From NCBI GenBank assembly GCA_011170385.1, contig DUFE01000097.1, forward strand, positions 1-11,994: a stretch of 11,994 bases of DNA. The letters run 5' to 3'. Source of the stretch: Dehalococcoidia bacterium. Lineage in GTDB: Bacteria; Chloroflexota; Dehalococcoidia; Dehalococcoidales; W693. Positions 5,409 through 11,994 of this stretch are shown piece by piece. The position numbers and the translations under genes are program-made. How positions within the stretch are numbered: the stretch's first letter is position 1; every line of letters starts with the position of its first letter. The notes beneath the pieces are model-generated. The model saw only the letters and a list, made by a program, of their open reading frames with translations, did no database searches and was not told the origin of the DNA.

Positions 5409-5810
5409 ATGCATTACTTTGCCTATAACACTCACCTTAATAAAAAACTAATGGCGGAGCACTGCCCGGACAGCAAGCCTGTTTTCAGCGCCGAGCTGCC
5501 CAATTACAAGCTGGCATTCACCGGCTGGTCTAGGCAGTGGCGGGGCGGTATCGCCAGCATCAAGCTATCCGCCAGGGACAAGGTGCTGGGGGGAGTCTAT
5601 GAAATATCGGATATCGACCTGGCACGGTTGGACAAATTCGAAGACTGCCCCAACAACTACAGCCGCCTGAAGGTAACGGTATATCGCGACACTGGCGATC
5701 CAGTGGAAGTTATAACCTATATCAAATCCAGGCAGATGGATGAAAGCAAGCCTTCGCCGGAGTACCTATCCATAATCCAGCAGGGTTACCGCGACTGGGG
5801 GCTGGTCTAG
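5409..5810 (+). CDS. Gamma-glutamylcyclotransferase-like (AIG2/GGCT fold) protein
   Basis: A 133-residue single-domain cytosolic protein. The GGCT fold has an N-terminal Y-G-S-N loop that binds the gamma-glutamyl group and a catalytic Glu in LD..EG. Here the start is MHYFAYNTHLN, so the usual YGSN is YNTH, while LDKFEDCPNNY (74-84) keeps the presumed catalytic Glu78 with Tyr84 after it. GGIASIKLS (46-54) and VLGGVYEI (59-66) are typical core strands. Family enzymes cleave gamma-glutamyl amines or peptides to 5-oxoproline. With the substrate loop altered, the activity is uncertain. The ribosome site GAGG ends only two bases before the ATG, which is unusually close. Confidence 0.78.
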   Translation: MHYFAYNTHLNKKLMAEHCPDSKPVFSAELPNYKLAFTGWSRQWRGGIASIKLSARDKVLGGVYEISDIDLARLDKFEDCPNNYSRLKVTVYRDTGDPVEVITYIKSRQMDESKPSPEYLSIIQQGYRDWGLV

Positions 5811-5918
5811 AATAGCACACAACCTATCAAGGCAGCACTGGACAGGGTATAGACAAAAACTGGTCAGGATGAGCGCTATCAATTGGCACTGTTTTATTGT
5901 AGTAATCAGACCTGAAGA

Positions 5919-5947
5919 TTGATTTTTTCGGCTGCATTTGTTTTAAT
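5919..5947 (+). promoter_or_regulatory. Possible promoter for L25
   Basis: TTGATT (5919-5924) and TTTAAT (5942-5947) are 17 bases apart, 20 bases before the L25 start. The hexamers match at four and five of six bases. The leader would be short (about 14 bases) and leaves no room for an autoregulatory RNA fold. Confidence 0.42.
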
Positions 5948-5967
5948 AGCAGCTGAAGGGAGACGAG

Positions 5968-6660
5968 ATGACCGAACTGAAGCTAAATGCAACCAGGAGA
6001 GATACTACGGGTAAAAAGACGCGCTTTTTACGGCGGCAGGGCATCACCCCAACCCATATCTTCGGGCACGGTATCAAATCGCTGGCTCTGCAGTGTGATA
6101 CTGCCGAGCTCCAGCATATTATCGCCATGGGAGGGACTACCCGCCTTATCAATATCAACATCGAGGAGGAGAAGAAACCCAGGAGCGCTTTTATAAGAGA
6201 AATACAGAGAGACGCATTAAGCGGACAGCTGCTTCACGTCGATTTCTACCAGATAAAGAAGACGGAGAAGATAACCGCTGATATCCCCGTCATATTGGTG
6301 GGCGAAGCCCCGGCGACGAAATCCAAGGAAAATATGATTGAGCATCTACTGACTCATCTTGGGGTTTCATGCCTGCCAGATAAGATACCACCCCAGATAG
6401 AGATCGATTTAAGCCCATTTGAAGAGGCAGGTCAGACGATTCACGTAAGCGATATCGTCCTTGATGCAGACGTTACCATAACCACCGACCCGGAGCAGCC
6501 TGTTGTCAAGATCAGCCGGATAAAGGTTGCCGTTGAGAAGGAAGAGGTAGCTGAAGAAGCCGAGGTGGAGGAGATAGAGGGTGAAGCCGAAGCCGCCGAA
6601 GCGGCAGCGGAAGTCACCGAAGCGACCCCAGCAGGGGAAACCAAAGAGCCAGAAGCATAA
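5968..6660 (+). CDS. rplY: Large-subunit ribosomal protein L25, CTC/TL5 form
   Basis: Binds 5S rRNA in the central protuberance of the 50S subunit. The 230 residues show the long CTC form. The N-terminal L25 domain (1-95) has LRRQGITPTHIFGHG (21-35) and the hallmark LLHVDFYQI (88-96). The C-terminal beta domain runs from about 100 to 186 (IPVILVGEAPATK, then IDLSPFEEAGQTIHVSDI). A low-complexity Glu/Ala tail (190-230) follows, as in many bacterial CTC proteins. The start ATG has GAAGGGAGA at 5955-5963, four bases upstream. Two ABC transporter genes follow 22 bases after the stop, with no terminator seen between them. Confidence 0.93.
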   Translation: MTELKLNATRRDTTGKKTRFLRRQGITPTHIFGHGIKSLALQCDTAELQHIIAMGGTTRLININIEEEKKPRSAFIREIQRDALSGQLLHVDFYQIKKTEKITADIPVILVGEAPATKSKENMIEHLLTHLGVSCLPDKIPPQIEIDLSPFEEAGQTIHVSDIVLDADVTITTDPEQPVVKISRIKVAVEKEEVAEEAEVEEIEGEAEAAEAAAEVTEATPAGETKEPEA

Positions 6661-6682
6661 TACTGCCACCCAGACTTGTATT

Positions 6683-7588
6683 ATGAAAGGTGCTATAGCC
6701 GCCGTAGCCGAGGTCGGCAATATTGTCAAGACCTATGGCAACAGGTCAGTAGTCAACGATATTTCCTTCAGCGTATCGCTGGGGGAGATTTTCGGTTTAA
6801 TAGGACCCAACGGCGCTGGCAAGACGACCACCATCCGGATGATGATGGACATCGTCAAGCCGGACTCCGGCGAAATCCGCATCCTCGGCGAGAAGCTGGA
6901 CGAGGACACAAAGGATAAAATCGGCTACCTGCCCGAAGAGAGAGGTCTCTATAAAAAGCTGACCGTCACCGAAACACTAAACTATCTTTCGGCGCTCAAG
7001 GGCAGGCAACCGGACAACATCCGAACGGAAGAGCTGCTGAAACGGGTGGGTATGCTGCTCCACAAGAAAAAGAAGATAGAGGAGCTCAGCCGCGGCATGG
7101 GGCAGCTAATACAGTTTTTGGCAACCATCATCCACGACCCGCAGCTGGTAATCCTGGACGAGCCTTTCGCCGGGCTGGACCCGGTCAACACCGAGCTGCT
7201 CAAGGAGATAATCCTCGAGCTACGGGGTCAGGGCAAATCGATTATTTTCAGCACCCACCAGATGAACCAGGTGGAGGAGCTGTGCGACCGTATCCTGATG
7301 ATAAACCACGGGCGCAGCGTCCTGTACGGCAAACTGGTAGATATAAAGAATAAGTACCGCAATAACTCCGTACTGGTGGATGCCGAAGGCGAACTCGGCG
7401 AGCTGGACAGCGTGGTAAATATCCAGAAGATAGGCAAATATACGGAACTGTTCCTGGACGACAGGACACCTCCCCAGAAGGTACTGGAGCAGATAATAAA
7501 TAAAGGGATTGTCGTCAACCGCTTCGAGGTGACCACGCCGAGCCTCAACCAGATATTCATCCGTGTAGCCGGAGAAAGCAGTGAATAA
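6683..7588 (+). CDS. ABC transporter ATP-binding protein, NatA-like
   Basis: The 301-residue ATPase drives a membrane partner encoded next to it. Walker A is GPNGAGKTT (41-49), the Q-loop region reads GYLPEERGLY (81-90) with Glu in place of Gln, the signature is LSRGMGQ (135-141), Walker B LVILDEPFAGLDP (155-167) and the H-loop STHQM (190-194). PEERGLY and LS.G..Q with a C-terminal extension (about 215-301) are typical of the NatA/YhaQ group, which exports Na+ or peptides. The frame is open back to 6581 inside L25, but the ATG at 6683 is the first start past the L25 stop. Its ribosome site is weak, so coupling to L25 translation is possible. It overlaps the permease gene by eight bases. Confidence 0.9.
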   Translation: MKGAIAAVAEVGNIVKTYGNRSVVNDISFSVSLGEIFGLIGPNGAGKTTTIRMMMDIVKPDSGEIRILGEKLDEDTKDKIGYLPEERGLYKKLTVTETLNYLSALKGRQPDNIRTEELLKRVGMLLHKKKKIEELSRGMGQLIQFLATIIHDPQLVILDEPFAGLDPVNTELLKEIILELRGQGKSIIFSTHQMNQVEELCDRILMINHGRSVLYGKLVDIKNKYRNNSVLVDAEGELGELDSVVNIQKIGKYTELFLDDRTPPQKVLEQIINKGIVVNRFEVTTPSLNQIFIRVAGESSE

Positions 7589-8798
7589 GACGCTTATCAT
7601 ACTGAAACACGAGTTCTCGAGAACGCTGAGCCGAAGGTCTTTTATACTGATGACGCTCGCCTTCCCGCTGCTGGCTCTGCTTGCCATAGTCGGCTACCAG
7701 GCGACACAGGGTTTATGGCAGCCTTCGGCACCGGAGACAACGACCATCGGCTATGTCGACCAGGCGGGCGGTTTCGACGATTATACCAGCCAGCAGGATG
7801 TTATCCTGGTTCTCCAGCCAGGCGAAGACGAAGCCACCGAAGCGCTCCTAGAAGGCGAGATAAGCCAGTACTTCGTTATACCGCAGGACTACCTGTCCAC
7901 AGGTCTTGTCTACAGGTACACGCTGGAGAGGGAGGTGGAGCCACCGGGCAAAGTGAAGCAGGTGATAAGGAACTTCCTCATTGGCAACCTGCTGGCGGAC
8001 GAAACCGATAGCCTGGTAGTGGAGCGGGCGCAATACCCCCTGTCATTGAACAGTATAACCCTTGACGAAAGCGGGCAGATTGCCGAAGAGCAGGGCGGCT
8101 TCGCCGCCTTTATCGTTCCGTATATCTTCAGTTTCTTGTTGATTATGGCTATCTTTACCTCGTCCGGCTTTCTGATGCAGGGCTTGGGGGAAGAAAAAGA
8201 GAACCGTATAATGGAAATCCTGCTTTCATCGGTATCGCCGAGGCAGCTTATCACCGGCAAGGTACTGGGGCTGGGCGCCGCCGGTCTTTTACAGGTCATC
8301 GTCTGGCTGATATCCGCCAGGTTCCTGGCCGGGATGGCTTCCTCGACCATCGGCGGTATGCTGAGCTCGCTGCAGATACCCACCGATTTTCTCATAATAA
8401 GTCTGGTGTATTTTATCCTCGGCTACTTCCTCTTCGCCATCATTATGGCCGGTGCAGGCTCCATCGGCGCTTCCGCCAGAGAAAGTCAGCAGCTTTCCGT
8501 CATCTTCACCCTGATGGCGGTATCTCCCCTGTGGTTTGCCTACTTGATAACCAGTAACCCGAACCACGCCTTGGTTCAATTTCTGACCATGTTTCCCTTC
8601 ACCGCACCGGTAACGGTAATGTTGAGGATGGGGCTGACCGATATACCCGCCTGGCAGCTTGTCGTCAGTATCGGGCTGATGATAGTCACTATCGTCGGTC
8701 TGCTCTGGCTGGTAGCCAAGGTATTCCGTACCTTTCTATTGATGTATGGCAAGACGCCCAGGCTGGGGGAAATCGTGCGCTATCTAAGACAGGCGTAA
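7581..8798 (+). CDS. ABC-2 type transporter permease, NatB-like
   Basis: A 405-residue integral membrane partner of the preceding ATPase. It has the ABC2_membrane_3 layout: a basic N terminus, membrane helix 1 (about 21-40) and an extracytoplasmic soluble loop (about 43-172). Five more hydrophobic segments follow (about 173-196, 226-250, 269-292, 305-325 and 359-382). Between segments 2 and 3 lies the conserved cytosolic stretch EEKENRIMEILLSSVSPRQL (204-223), the coupling region typical of NatB-type permeases. The start is GTG at 7581 with GGAGA at 7571-7575, inside the end of the ATPase gene, so the two are translationally coupled. The substrate cannot be read from sequence. Na+ or peptide export is a family-level guess. 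Confidence 0.88.
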   Translation: MNKTLIILKHEFSRTLSRRSFILMTLAFPLLALLAIVGYQATQGLWQPSAPETTTIGYVDQAGGFDDYTSQQDVILVLQPGEDEATEALLEGEISQYFVIPQDYLSTGLVYRYTLEREVEPPGKVKQVIRNFLIGNLLADETDSLVVERAQYPLSLNSITLDESGQIAEEQGGFAAFIVPYIFSFLLIMAIFTSSGFLMQGLGEEKENRIMEILLSSVSPRQLITGKVLGLGAAGLLQVIVWLISARFLAGMASSTIGGMLSSLQIPTDFLIISLVYFILGYFLFAIIMAGAGSIGASARESQQLSVIFTLMAVSPLWFAYLITSNPNHALVQFLTMFPFTAPVTVMLRMGLTDIPAWQLVVSIGLMIVTIVGLLWLVAKVFRTFLLMYGKTPRLGEIVRYLRQA

Positions 8799-8932
8799 AT
8801 ATCACCACTCTCCCCCTTTAATTGCTTTACCCACCCCACCCCTTGTCTTTCTTTGTCTTTTCTTTCCCCCCAGCCCGCCCTCGGTAATTCTTCCCCTTCT
8901 GGTATTTCACACCCCGTCAATAACCGGTGAAA

Positions 8933-8961
8933 TTGAAACACGCAGGGCACTCTGCTATTAT
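8933..8961 (+). promoter_or_regulatory. Promoter of the amidohydrolase, leaderless layout
   Basis: TTGAAA (8933-8938) and TATTAT (8956-8961) are 17 bases apart. Only seven bases lie between the -10 box and the ATG at 8969, so transcription should start at or next to the start codon. GAGG at 8964-8967 is too close to the ATG to act as a normal ribosome site. Confidence 0.55.
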
Positions 8962-8968
8962 TTGAGGC

Positions 8969-9823
8969 ATGATTATCGATTTCCACACCCATGTTTTCCC
9001 GCCGCAGATAAAGAAGAACCGTAAAAAATATGTTGAAAGCGACCCCTGCTTTGCTATCCTGTACTCCGACGAAAAAGCCAGACTGACCACCACCGACGAG
9101 CTGATTGAAAGCATGGATAAAGCCGGCGTGGATGTCTCCGTAATTCTAAATATCGGCTGGACTACCCACGAGCTGTGCGTGGAGACCAACGACTACATAT
9201 TGGAATCGATCGCCCGCTACCCACAGCGGCTGGTCGGCTTCTGCGGCGTCCAGCCACGCTCCCAGCAGGCGGCGCTAGATGAGCTGGAGCGCTGCGTCAG
9301 GGGAGGTATAAAGGGAGTCGGAGAAATGAGACCCGACATCCAGCTGCTGGACCTGCTCGACGAAGAACTGATGGCACCCTTTTCCGATACACTAAAGAAG
9401 CATAACCTGATTTTGCTCACCCACTCCTCGGAGCCGATGGGGCATACATACCCGGGCAAGGGGGCGGTCACCCCGGAAATACTCTACCCGTTTATCACCA
9501 ACCACCCGGAAGTGCCAATCGTCTGCTCGCACTGGGGCGGAGGTTTGCCCTTCTATGCCCTGATGCCGGAGGTAAAAAAGGTTATACCCAACGTATACTT
9601 CGACACGGCGGCTTCGCCTTTCCTCTACAACCCGCAGATATACGCACAGGTGGCGGCAATCGCCGGCGGTGACAGGATACTGCTCGGCAGCGACTGGCCC
9701 TTGCTGGCACAGGAGCGGCTGATTAAAGAGGTGGAATCCACATCCCTGCCAGACGAAACGAAAGCCCGTATTCTAGGCGGCAACGCTCAAAAATTGCTGG
9801 GCATCACAGATAATACTGCGTAA
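8969..9823 (+). CDS. Amidohydrolase_2 family metal-dependent hydrolase
   Basis: A 284-residue TIM-barrel hydrolase or decarboxylase of the amidohydrolase superfamily (PF04909 type). All expected metal and catalytic positions are visible: DFHTHVF (4-10) with His6 and His8, GVGEMRP (116-122) with Glu119, LLTHSSE (149-155) with His152, VCSHWGG (185-191) with His188 and LLGSDWP (238-244) with Asp242. Family members act on ring-derived acids (ACMSD-type decarboxylation), hydantoin-like amides or lactones. The substrate cannot be chosen here. Between Glu119 and the C terminus nothing is missing, so it should be active. It stands alone, between a spacer with polypyrimidine runs and the hairpin repeat before thpR. 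The promoter suggests a leaderless mRNA. Confidence 0.88.
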   Translation: MIIDFHTHVFPPQIKKNRKKYVESDPCFAILYSDEKARLTTTDELIESMDKAGVDVSVILNIGWTTHELCVETNDYILESIARYPQRLVGFCGVQPRSQQAALDELERCVRGGIKGVGEMRPDIQLLDLLDEELMAPFSDTLKKHNLILLTHSSEPMGHTYPGKGAVTPEILYPFITNHPEVPIVCSHWGGGLPFYALMPEVKKVIPNVYFDTAASPFLYNPQIYAQVAAIAGGDRILLGSDWPLLAQERLIKEVESTSLPDETKARILGGNAQKLLGITDNTA

Positions 9824-9845
9824 CATTTTTAACGATTTATGTTTG

Positions 9846-9876
9846 AAGGGAACAAAAGTGCTTTCTCCCTTTTATA
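9846..9876 (+). terminator. Possible terminator after the amidohydrolase
   Basis: AAGGGA (9846-9851) pairs with TCCCTT (9866-9871), and an inner AAA/TTT pairing is possible around GTGC. The stem runs straight into TTTTATAAAT. The stem is short but placed 23 bases past the stop. Confidence 0.45.
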
Positions 9877-9948
9877 AATATCTTTCCACTCCATAATACA
9901 AGCTCAACAAAGGGGAGTTTGAGGGATATGAGTTCCTCAATAGAATAT

Positions 9949-9988
9949 TCTCCCTCCCCTTGACAATGGGAGGGAGACAAGGGGTGAG
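9949..9988 (+). repeat. Hairpin repeat unit, copy 2
   Basis: TCTCCCTCCC (9949-9958) pairs with GGGAGGGAGA (9968-9977) over 10 base pairs with a nine-base loop. The tail AAGGGGTGAG (9979-9988) differs by one base from AAGGAGTGAG in copy 1. It lies directly before thpR, and its tail is the ribosome site of that gene. Confidence 0.55.
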
Positions 9989-9991
9989 TGG

Positions 9992-10585
9992 TTGGAAAAT
10001 ATACATCAAATCCGCTCTTTTATCGCCATCGGTCTGCCGCATGGGCTGAAGATGGAGCTTGGCAGGCTGCAGGAAAGGCTCAAGGTAGACAGGCCGAGGG
10101 TAAAATGGGTCGACCCTGCGAGTATGCACCTGACGTTAAAGTTTCTAGGCAATATCCCCAAAAATAAAATCGACGCCATCACACAGATAATGACCGAGAG
10201 TGCCGGCAAAGTCTCTCCTTTCCGGCTTGATGTAGGCCATCTCGACGCTTTTCCTAATCTGAAAAGAGTTCAGGTGGTGTGGGTCGGGCTGGGCGGCGAT
10301 ATGGAAACTATAAGACAGCTTCATAAGCTCCTGGAGACCGGATTAAGCAGCCTGGGTTTCACTGCCGAAAAGCGACCCTTCTCGCCGCATCTGACGCTGG
10401 CGCGGGTGGGCGACGAGGCATTGCCGGAAGAGCGCCAGCGCTTTGGTGAGCTGATTACCGCCACCGATTTTAAAACAGATATCGTCATCACGGTAAAAAA
10501 CATCGACCTTATGAGAAGCCAGCTGACCAGCCGAGGCGCCATCTATAGCAAAATAAGCTCAGTGGAGCTAGGGCGGGACCGCTAG
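9992..10585 (+). CDS. thpR: RNA 2',3'-cyclic phosphodiesterase (LigT/2H family)
   Basis: A 197-residue 2H phosphoesterase that opens 2',3'-cyclic phosphate ends of RNA to 2'-phosphate. The older name, 2'-5' RNA ligase, reflects the reverse reaction. The fold is two similar halves, each with an H-x-T motif, and both are present: HLTLKFLG (46-53; His46, Thr48) and HLTLARVG (133-140; His133, Thr135). The N-terminal RSFIAIGLP (8-16) and RVQVVWVGL (92-100) are also typical, and length is normal. The start is TTG at 9992. AAGGGGTGA (9979-9987) is an almost perfect anti-16S match at the right distance, and no ATG fits. That site belongs to the hairpin repeat. Confidence 0.92.
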   Translation: MENIHQIRSFIAIGLPHGLKMELGRLQERLKVDRPRVKWVDPASMHLTLKFLGNIPKNKIDAITQIMTESAGKVSPFRLDVGHLDAFPNLKRVQVVWVGLGGDMETIRQLHKLLETGLSSLGFTAEKRPFSPHLTLARVGDEALPEERQRFGELITATDFKTDIVITVKNIDLMRSQLTSRGAIYSKISSVELGRDR

Positions 10586-10596
10586 CCCACCCATAT

Positions 10597-10612
10597 TACA
10601 TTACATAATGTA
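10597..10612. promoter_or_regulatory. AT-rich palindrome upstream of the zinc-ribbon/ComF genes
   Basis: TACATTA and TAATGTA are perfect 7-base arms around CA, ending eight bases before the -35 box at 10620. The place fits an activator or repressor site. A weak hairpin ending thpR is the alternative, but no T-run follows. Confidence 0.4.
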
Positions 10613-10619
10613 TTACCTC

Positions 10620-10649
10620 TTGCCAAAAAACGGCCGATTGGTGTATACT
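10620..10649 (+). promoter_or_regulatory. Promoter of the zinc-ribbon/ComF pair
   Basis: TTGCCA (10620-10625) and TATACT (10644-10649) are 18 bases apart, each matching five of six consensus positions. The box pair lies 34 bases before the zinc-ribbon start codon. Confidence 0.6.
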
Positions 10650-10683
10650 TTAATACAAAAAATTCGGCTGGGAGGTGGACCTA

Positions 10684-10902
10684 GTGGAACAGTTCAATTT
10701 CCCTAAGTGTCAGAAATGCAGCACCGGAGACCTGGTACCCCTTTCCGATTTTGGCAGTCAGGGGGCGTCTCTACACTACAAAGCATGGGTGTGTACTAGC
10801 CCCGACTGTGGTTTTAATCTTAAAATAAGAAACGGCGATATCTACATCAACGAACCCATTATGAGCGGGGCTAGCGGTAATCGCTCCCGGCAGAATACCT
10901 AG
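10684..10902 (+). CDS. Small zinc-ribbon protein
   Basis: A 72-residue protein I cannot assign to a named family. It has one CQKC knuckle near the N terminus and a second, looser Cys pair in VCTSPDCGFNLKIRNG, which together could hold one zinc ion. The C terminus is Ser/Asn/Arg-rich and probably disordered. The start is the GTG at 10684: GGGAGG (10670-10675) sits eight bases upstream, whereas an in-frame GTG at 10675 overlaps that site and cannot use it. The ComF-type gene follows after 32 bases and is likely in the same transcript. Nucleic-acid binding is plausible for this fold, without direct evidence. Confidence 0.72.
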   Translation: MEQFNFPKCQKCSTGDLVPLSDFGSQGASLHYKAWVCTSPDCGFNLKIRNGDIYINEPIMSGASGNRSRQNT

Positions 10903-10934
10903 CATCAATAGCCGACAAATCACGGAGGGTCAGG

Positions 10935-11633
10935 GTGCTTTCTTGGTTAACCAGACTGGGGAGGATGACGCTCGACCTCTTGTTTCCCAGCCGGTGTCTC
11001 GGCTGTGGTAAAGAGGGCAGCCTTATCTGCGCCGCCTGCCGCGTTACGCTGCCGGTGATATCCCCACCTATCTGCCACCGTTGCGGCAAACCTCAGCAGG
11101 ACGGCAGTTTATGCCCCGCCTGTATTAACCACTTGCACGAAATAGATGGCATCCGCTCACCCTTCCGCTTCGAAGGGATAATCCGCCTGGCTATCCACCA
11201 GTTCAAGTACAATAACCTTAGGCACATAGCCAGTTCTCTGTCAGAACTCCTGGGCATCCATCTTGCCAAAAAGCCGATACCCGGAGAGATACTGATGCCA
11301 GTACCGCTGCACTACAGGCGATTGAGAGAGCGCGGCTACAACCAGAGCCAGCTGCTGGCAAAGGAGCTGGGGAAGCTGACCGGGCTGCCTGTGATAGCCC
11401 ATTGCATAACCCGCAGGCGACAGGCAATCCCTCAAGCAAAAGCTGCCTCCATAAACCAGAGGTGCAGTAATGTTTCCGACGCCTTCGCCTGCCACGGTAA
11501 CCTGAAAGGTAAAAAGGTGATACTCATCGACGATGTGGCTACCTCCGGCGCCACCCTCGATGCCTGTGCCGCCGCTCTGAAATCCGCCGGCGCCGCCTCG
11601 GTGTGGGGACTGACGGTCGCCAGAGAGGTCTAG
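10935..11633 (+). CDS. ComF/GntX-type phosphoribosyltransferase-like protein
   Basis: A 232-residue protein with an N-terminal double zinc finger and a type I phosphoribosyltransferase domain, the layout of ComFC and GntX. Eight cysteines in four pairs (21/24, 32/35, 47/50, 60/63) make the zinc module. PVPLHYRRLRERGYNQSQLLA (122-142) and RRRQAIPQAKA.....R..NV.DAF (160-184) are family blocks. VILIDDVATSGATL (195-208) is the PRPP-binding loop, with Asp199 and Asp200. ComFC supports uptake of transforming DNA in Firmicutes. No other competence genes are in view, so the role here is open. The start is GTG at 10935 with GGAGGG at 10924-10929 at good distance. Confidence 0.9.
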   Translation: MLSWLTRLGRMTLDLLFPSRCLGCGKEGSLICAACRVTLPVISPPICHRCGKPQQDGSLCPACINHLHEIDGIRSPFRFEGIIRLAIHQFKYNNLRHIASSLSELLGIHLAKKPIPGEILMPVPLHYRRLRERGYNQSQLLAKELGKLTGLPVIAHCITRRRQAIPQAKAASINQRCSNVSDAFACHGNLKGKKVILIDDVATSGATLDACAAALKSAGAASVWGLTVAREV

Positions 11634-11726
11634 ATGAAAAGAATGGAAATACCAGTCTTAAAGGCTCACCCAAACCATCGCCAGAGGCGCTGCAGCCAAA
11701 AATAAGCCAGTTCAGGTGATAAAAGT

Positions 11727-11994
11727 ATGGAATACCACGTTTTCAAGACTAACCAGGGCTGGATGGCAGCCCTGGGCTCGTCAAGAGGCCTGGTAAGCGT
11801 ATCCCTGCCACTGAGTTCGGTGCGGGCGGCGCTCGAGTCACTTTGCGGGGACACGGAGCAAGCCACCCAATCCCCGGAGCGTTTTCAAGATTTATCCGAA
11901 CGGTTTCAGAAATACTTCAGCGGTTATGAAGTATCTTTCCCTGACGAACTTGACCTGTCATTGGCGACACCGTTTCAGCGGGAGGTATGGCAGG
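11727..11994 (+). CDS. ogt: O6-methylguanine-DNA methyltransferase, N-terminal part
   Basis: Suicide DNA-repair enzyme that takes the methyl group from O6-methylguanine onto its own cysteine. The visible 89 residues are the N-terminal ribonuclease-like domain (MEYHVFKTNQGWMAALG at the start, then GLVSVSLP) and the linker. The window ends at ATPFQREVWQ, the conserved opening of the catalytic domain. The active-site PCHR motif would lie beyond the window. The ATG at 11727 has AGGTGAT at 11714-11720, six bases upstream. The 93-base gap after the ComF-type gene holds no clear promoter or terminator, so cotranscription is possible. Confidence 0.88.
   Translation, partial: MEYHVFKTNQGWMAALGSSRGLVSVSLPLSSVRAALESLCGDTEQATQSPERFQDLSERFQKYFSGYEVSFPDELDLSLATPFQREVWQ

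Noticed and set aside
6581..6682. Upstream extension of the ABC ATPase frame into the L25 gene
   Set aside because: The added residues (Lys/Pro/Gln-rich) come from the L25 tail in another frame, and ABC homology begins after the ATG at 6683.
7220..7687. Minus-strand frame of 155 codons
   Set aside because: It is antisense to the Walker B/H-loop region and to the ATPase-permease junction, with no motif of its own.
7910..8395. Minus-strand frame of 161 codons
   Set aside because: It is antisense to the NatB-like permease, including its conserved coupling region.
11634..11705. 23-codon frame starting ATGAAAAGAATG right after the ComF-type stop
   Set aside because: It has no ribosome site, no resemblance, and ends before the ogt ribosome site. 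Probably chance.

Overview
The window looks like a piece of chromosome from a free-living bacterium of roughly even base composition. My best guess is Chloroflexota, class Dehalococcoidia. The hints are the glucosyl/mannosyl-phosphoglycerate-synthase-like glycosyltransferase, the DUF5679 zinc ribbon, the CTC-type L25 with an acidic tail, and the many small orphan genes. This is recognition, not proof. No marker gene in the window settles the lineage. No CRISPR array, transposase, integrase or phage gene is visible.

Layout: bases 1-150 hold the end of tRNA-Gly(GCC) and a complete tRNA-Cys(GCA), followed by a promoter and a family 2 glycosyltransferase (259-993). Next, on the minus strand, is a truncated DUF262 (GmrSD-type) restriction-like gene (1112-1798) that still has its ribosome binding site and promoter-like region. 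A gene-poor stretch (1799-2230) carries a hairpin repeat and a strong promoter for tRNA-Leu(UAA). That tRNA is followed by a DUF1801 gene and a divergent plsY. A minus-strand block (3336-5133) has an HTH/coiled-coil regulator with a dyad over its promoter, a 46-residue DUF5679 zinc-ribbon gene with its own promoter, and a 327-residue unrecognised protein.

From 5244 on, everything is on the plus strand: a 49-residue DUF3096 membrane peptide and a gamma-glutamylcyclotransferase-like protein; ribosomal protein L25 with a NatA/NatB-type ABC exporter pair directly behind it; an amidohydrolase whose promoter sits so close that its mRNA is probably leaderless; the RNA 2',3'-cyclic phosphodiesterase ThpR; a short zinc-ribbon protein with a ComF-type phosphoribosyltransferase; and the start of an O6-methylguanine-DNA methyltransferase cut by the window edge.

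Most of this is housekeeping: tRNAs, ribosome, lipid synthesis, RNA and DNA repair. The part that looks accessory is 1000-5150. Its most interesting gene is the 327-residue protein, which can be read as two tandem copies of one Rossmann/CARF-like unit. Each copy has an FE..ER signature, a DDP, a G.TK motif and a Tyr-Ser/Thr near its end. It may be a ligand sensor, possibly linked to defence, but its function is unknown.
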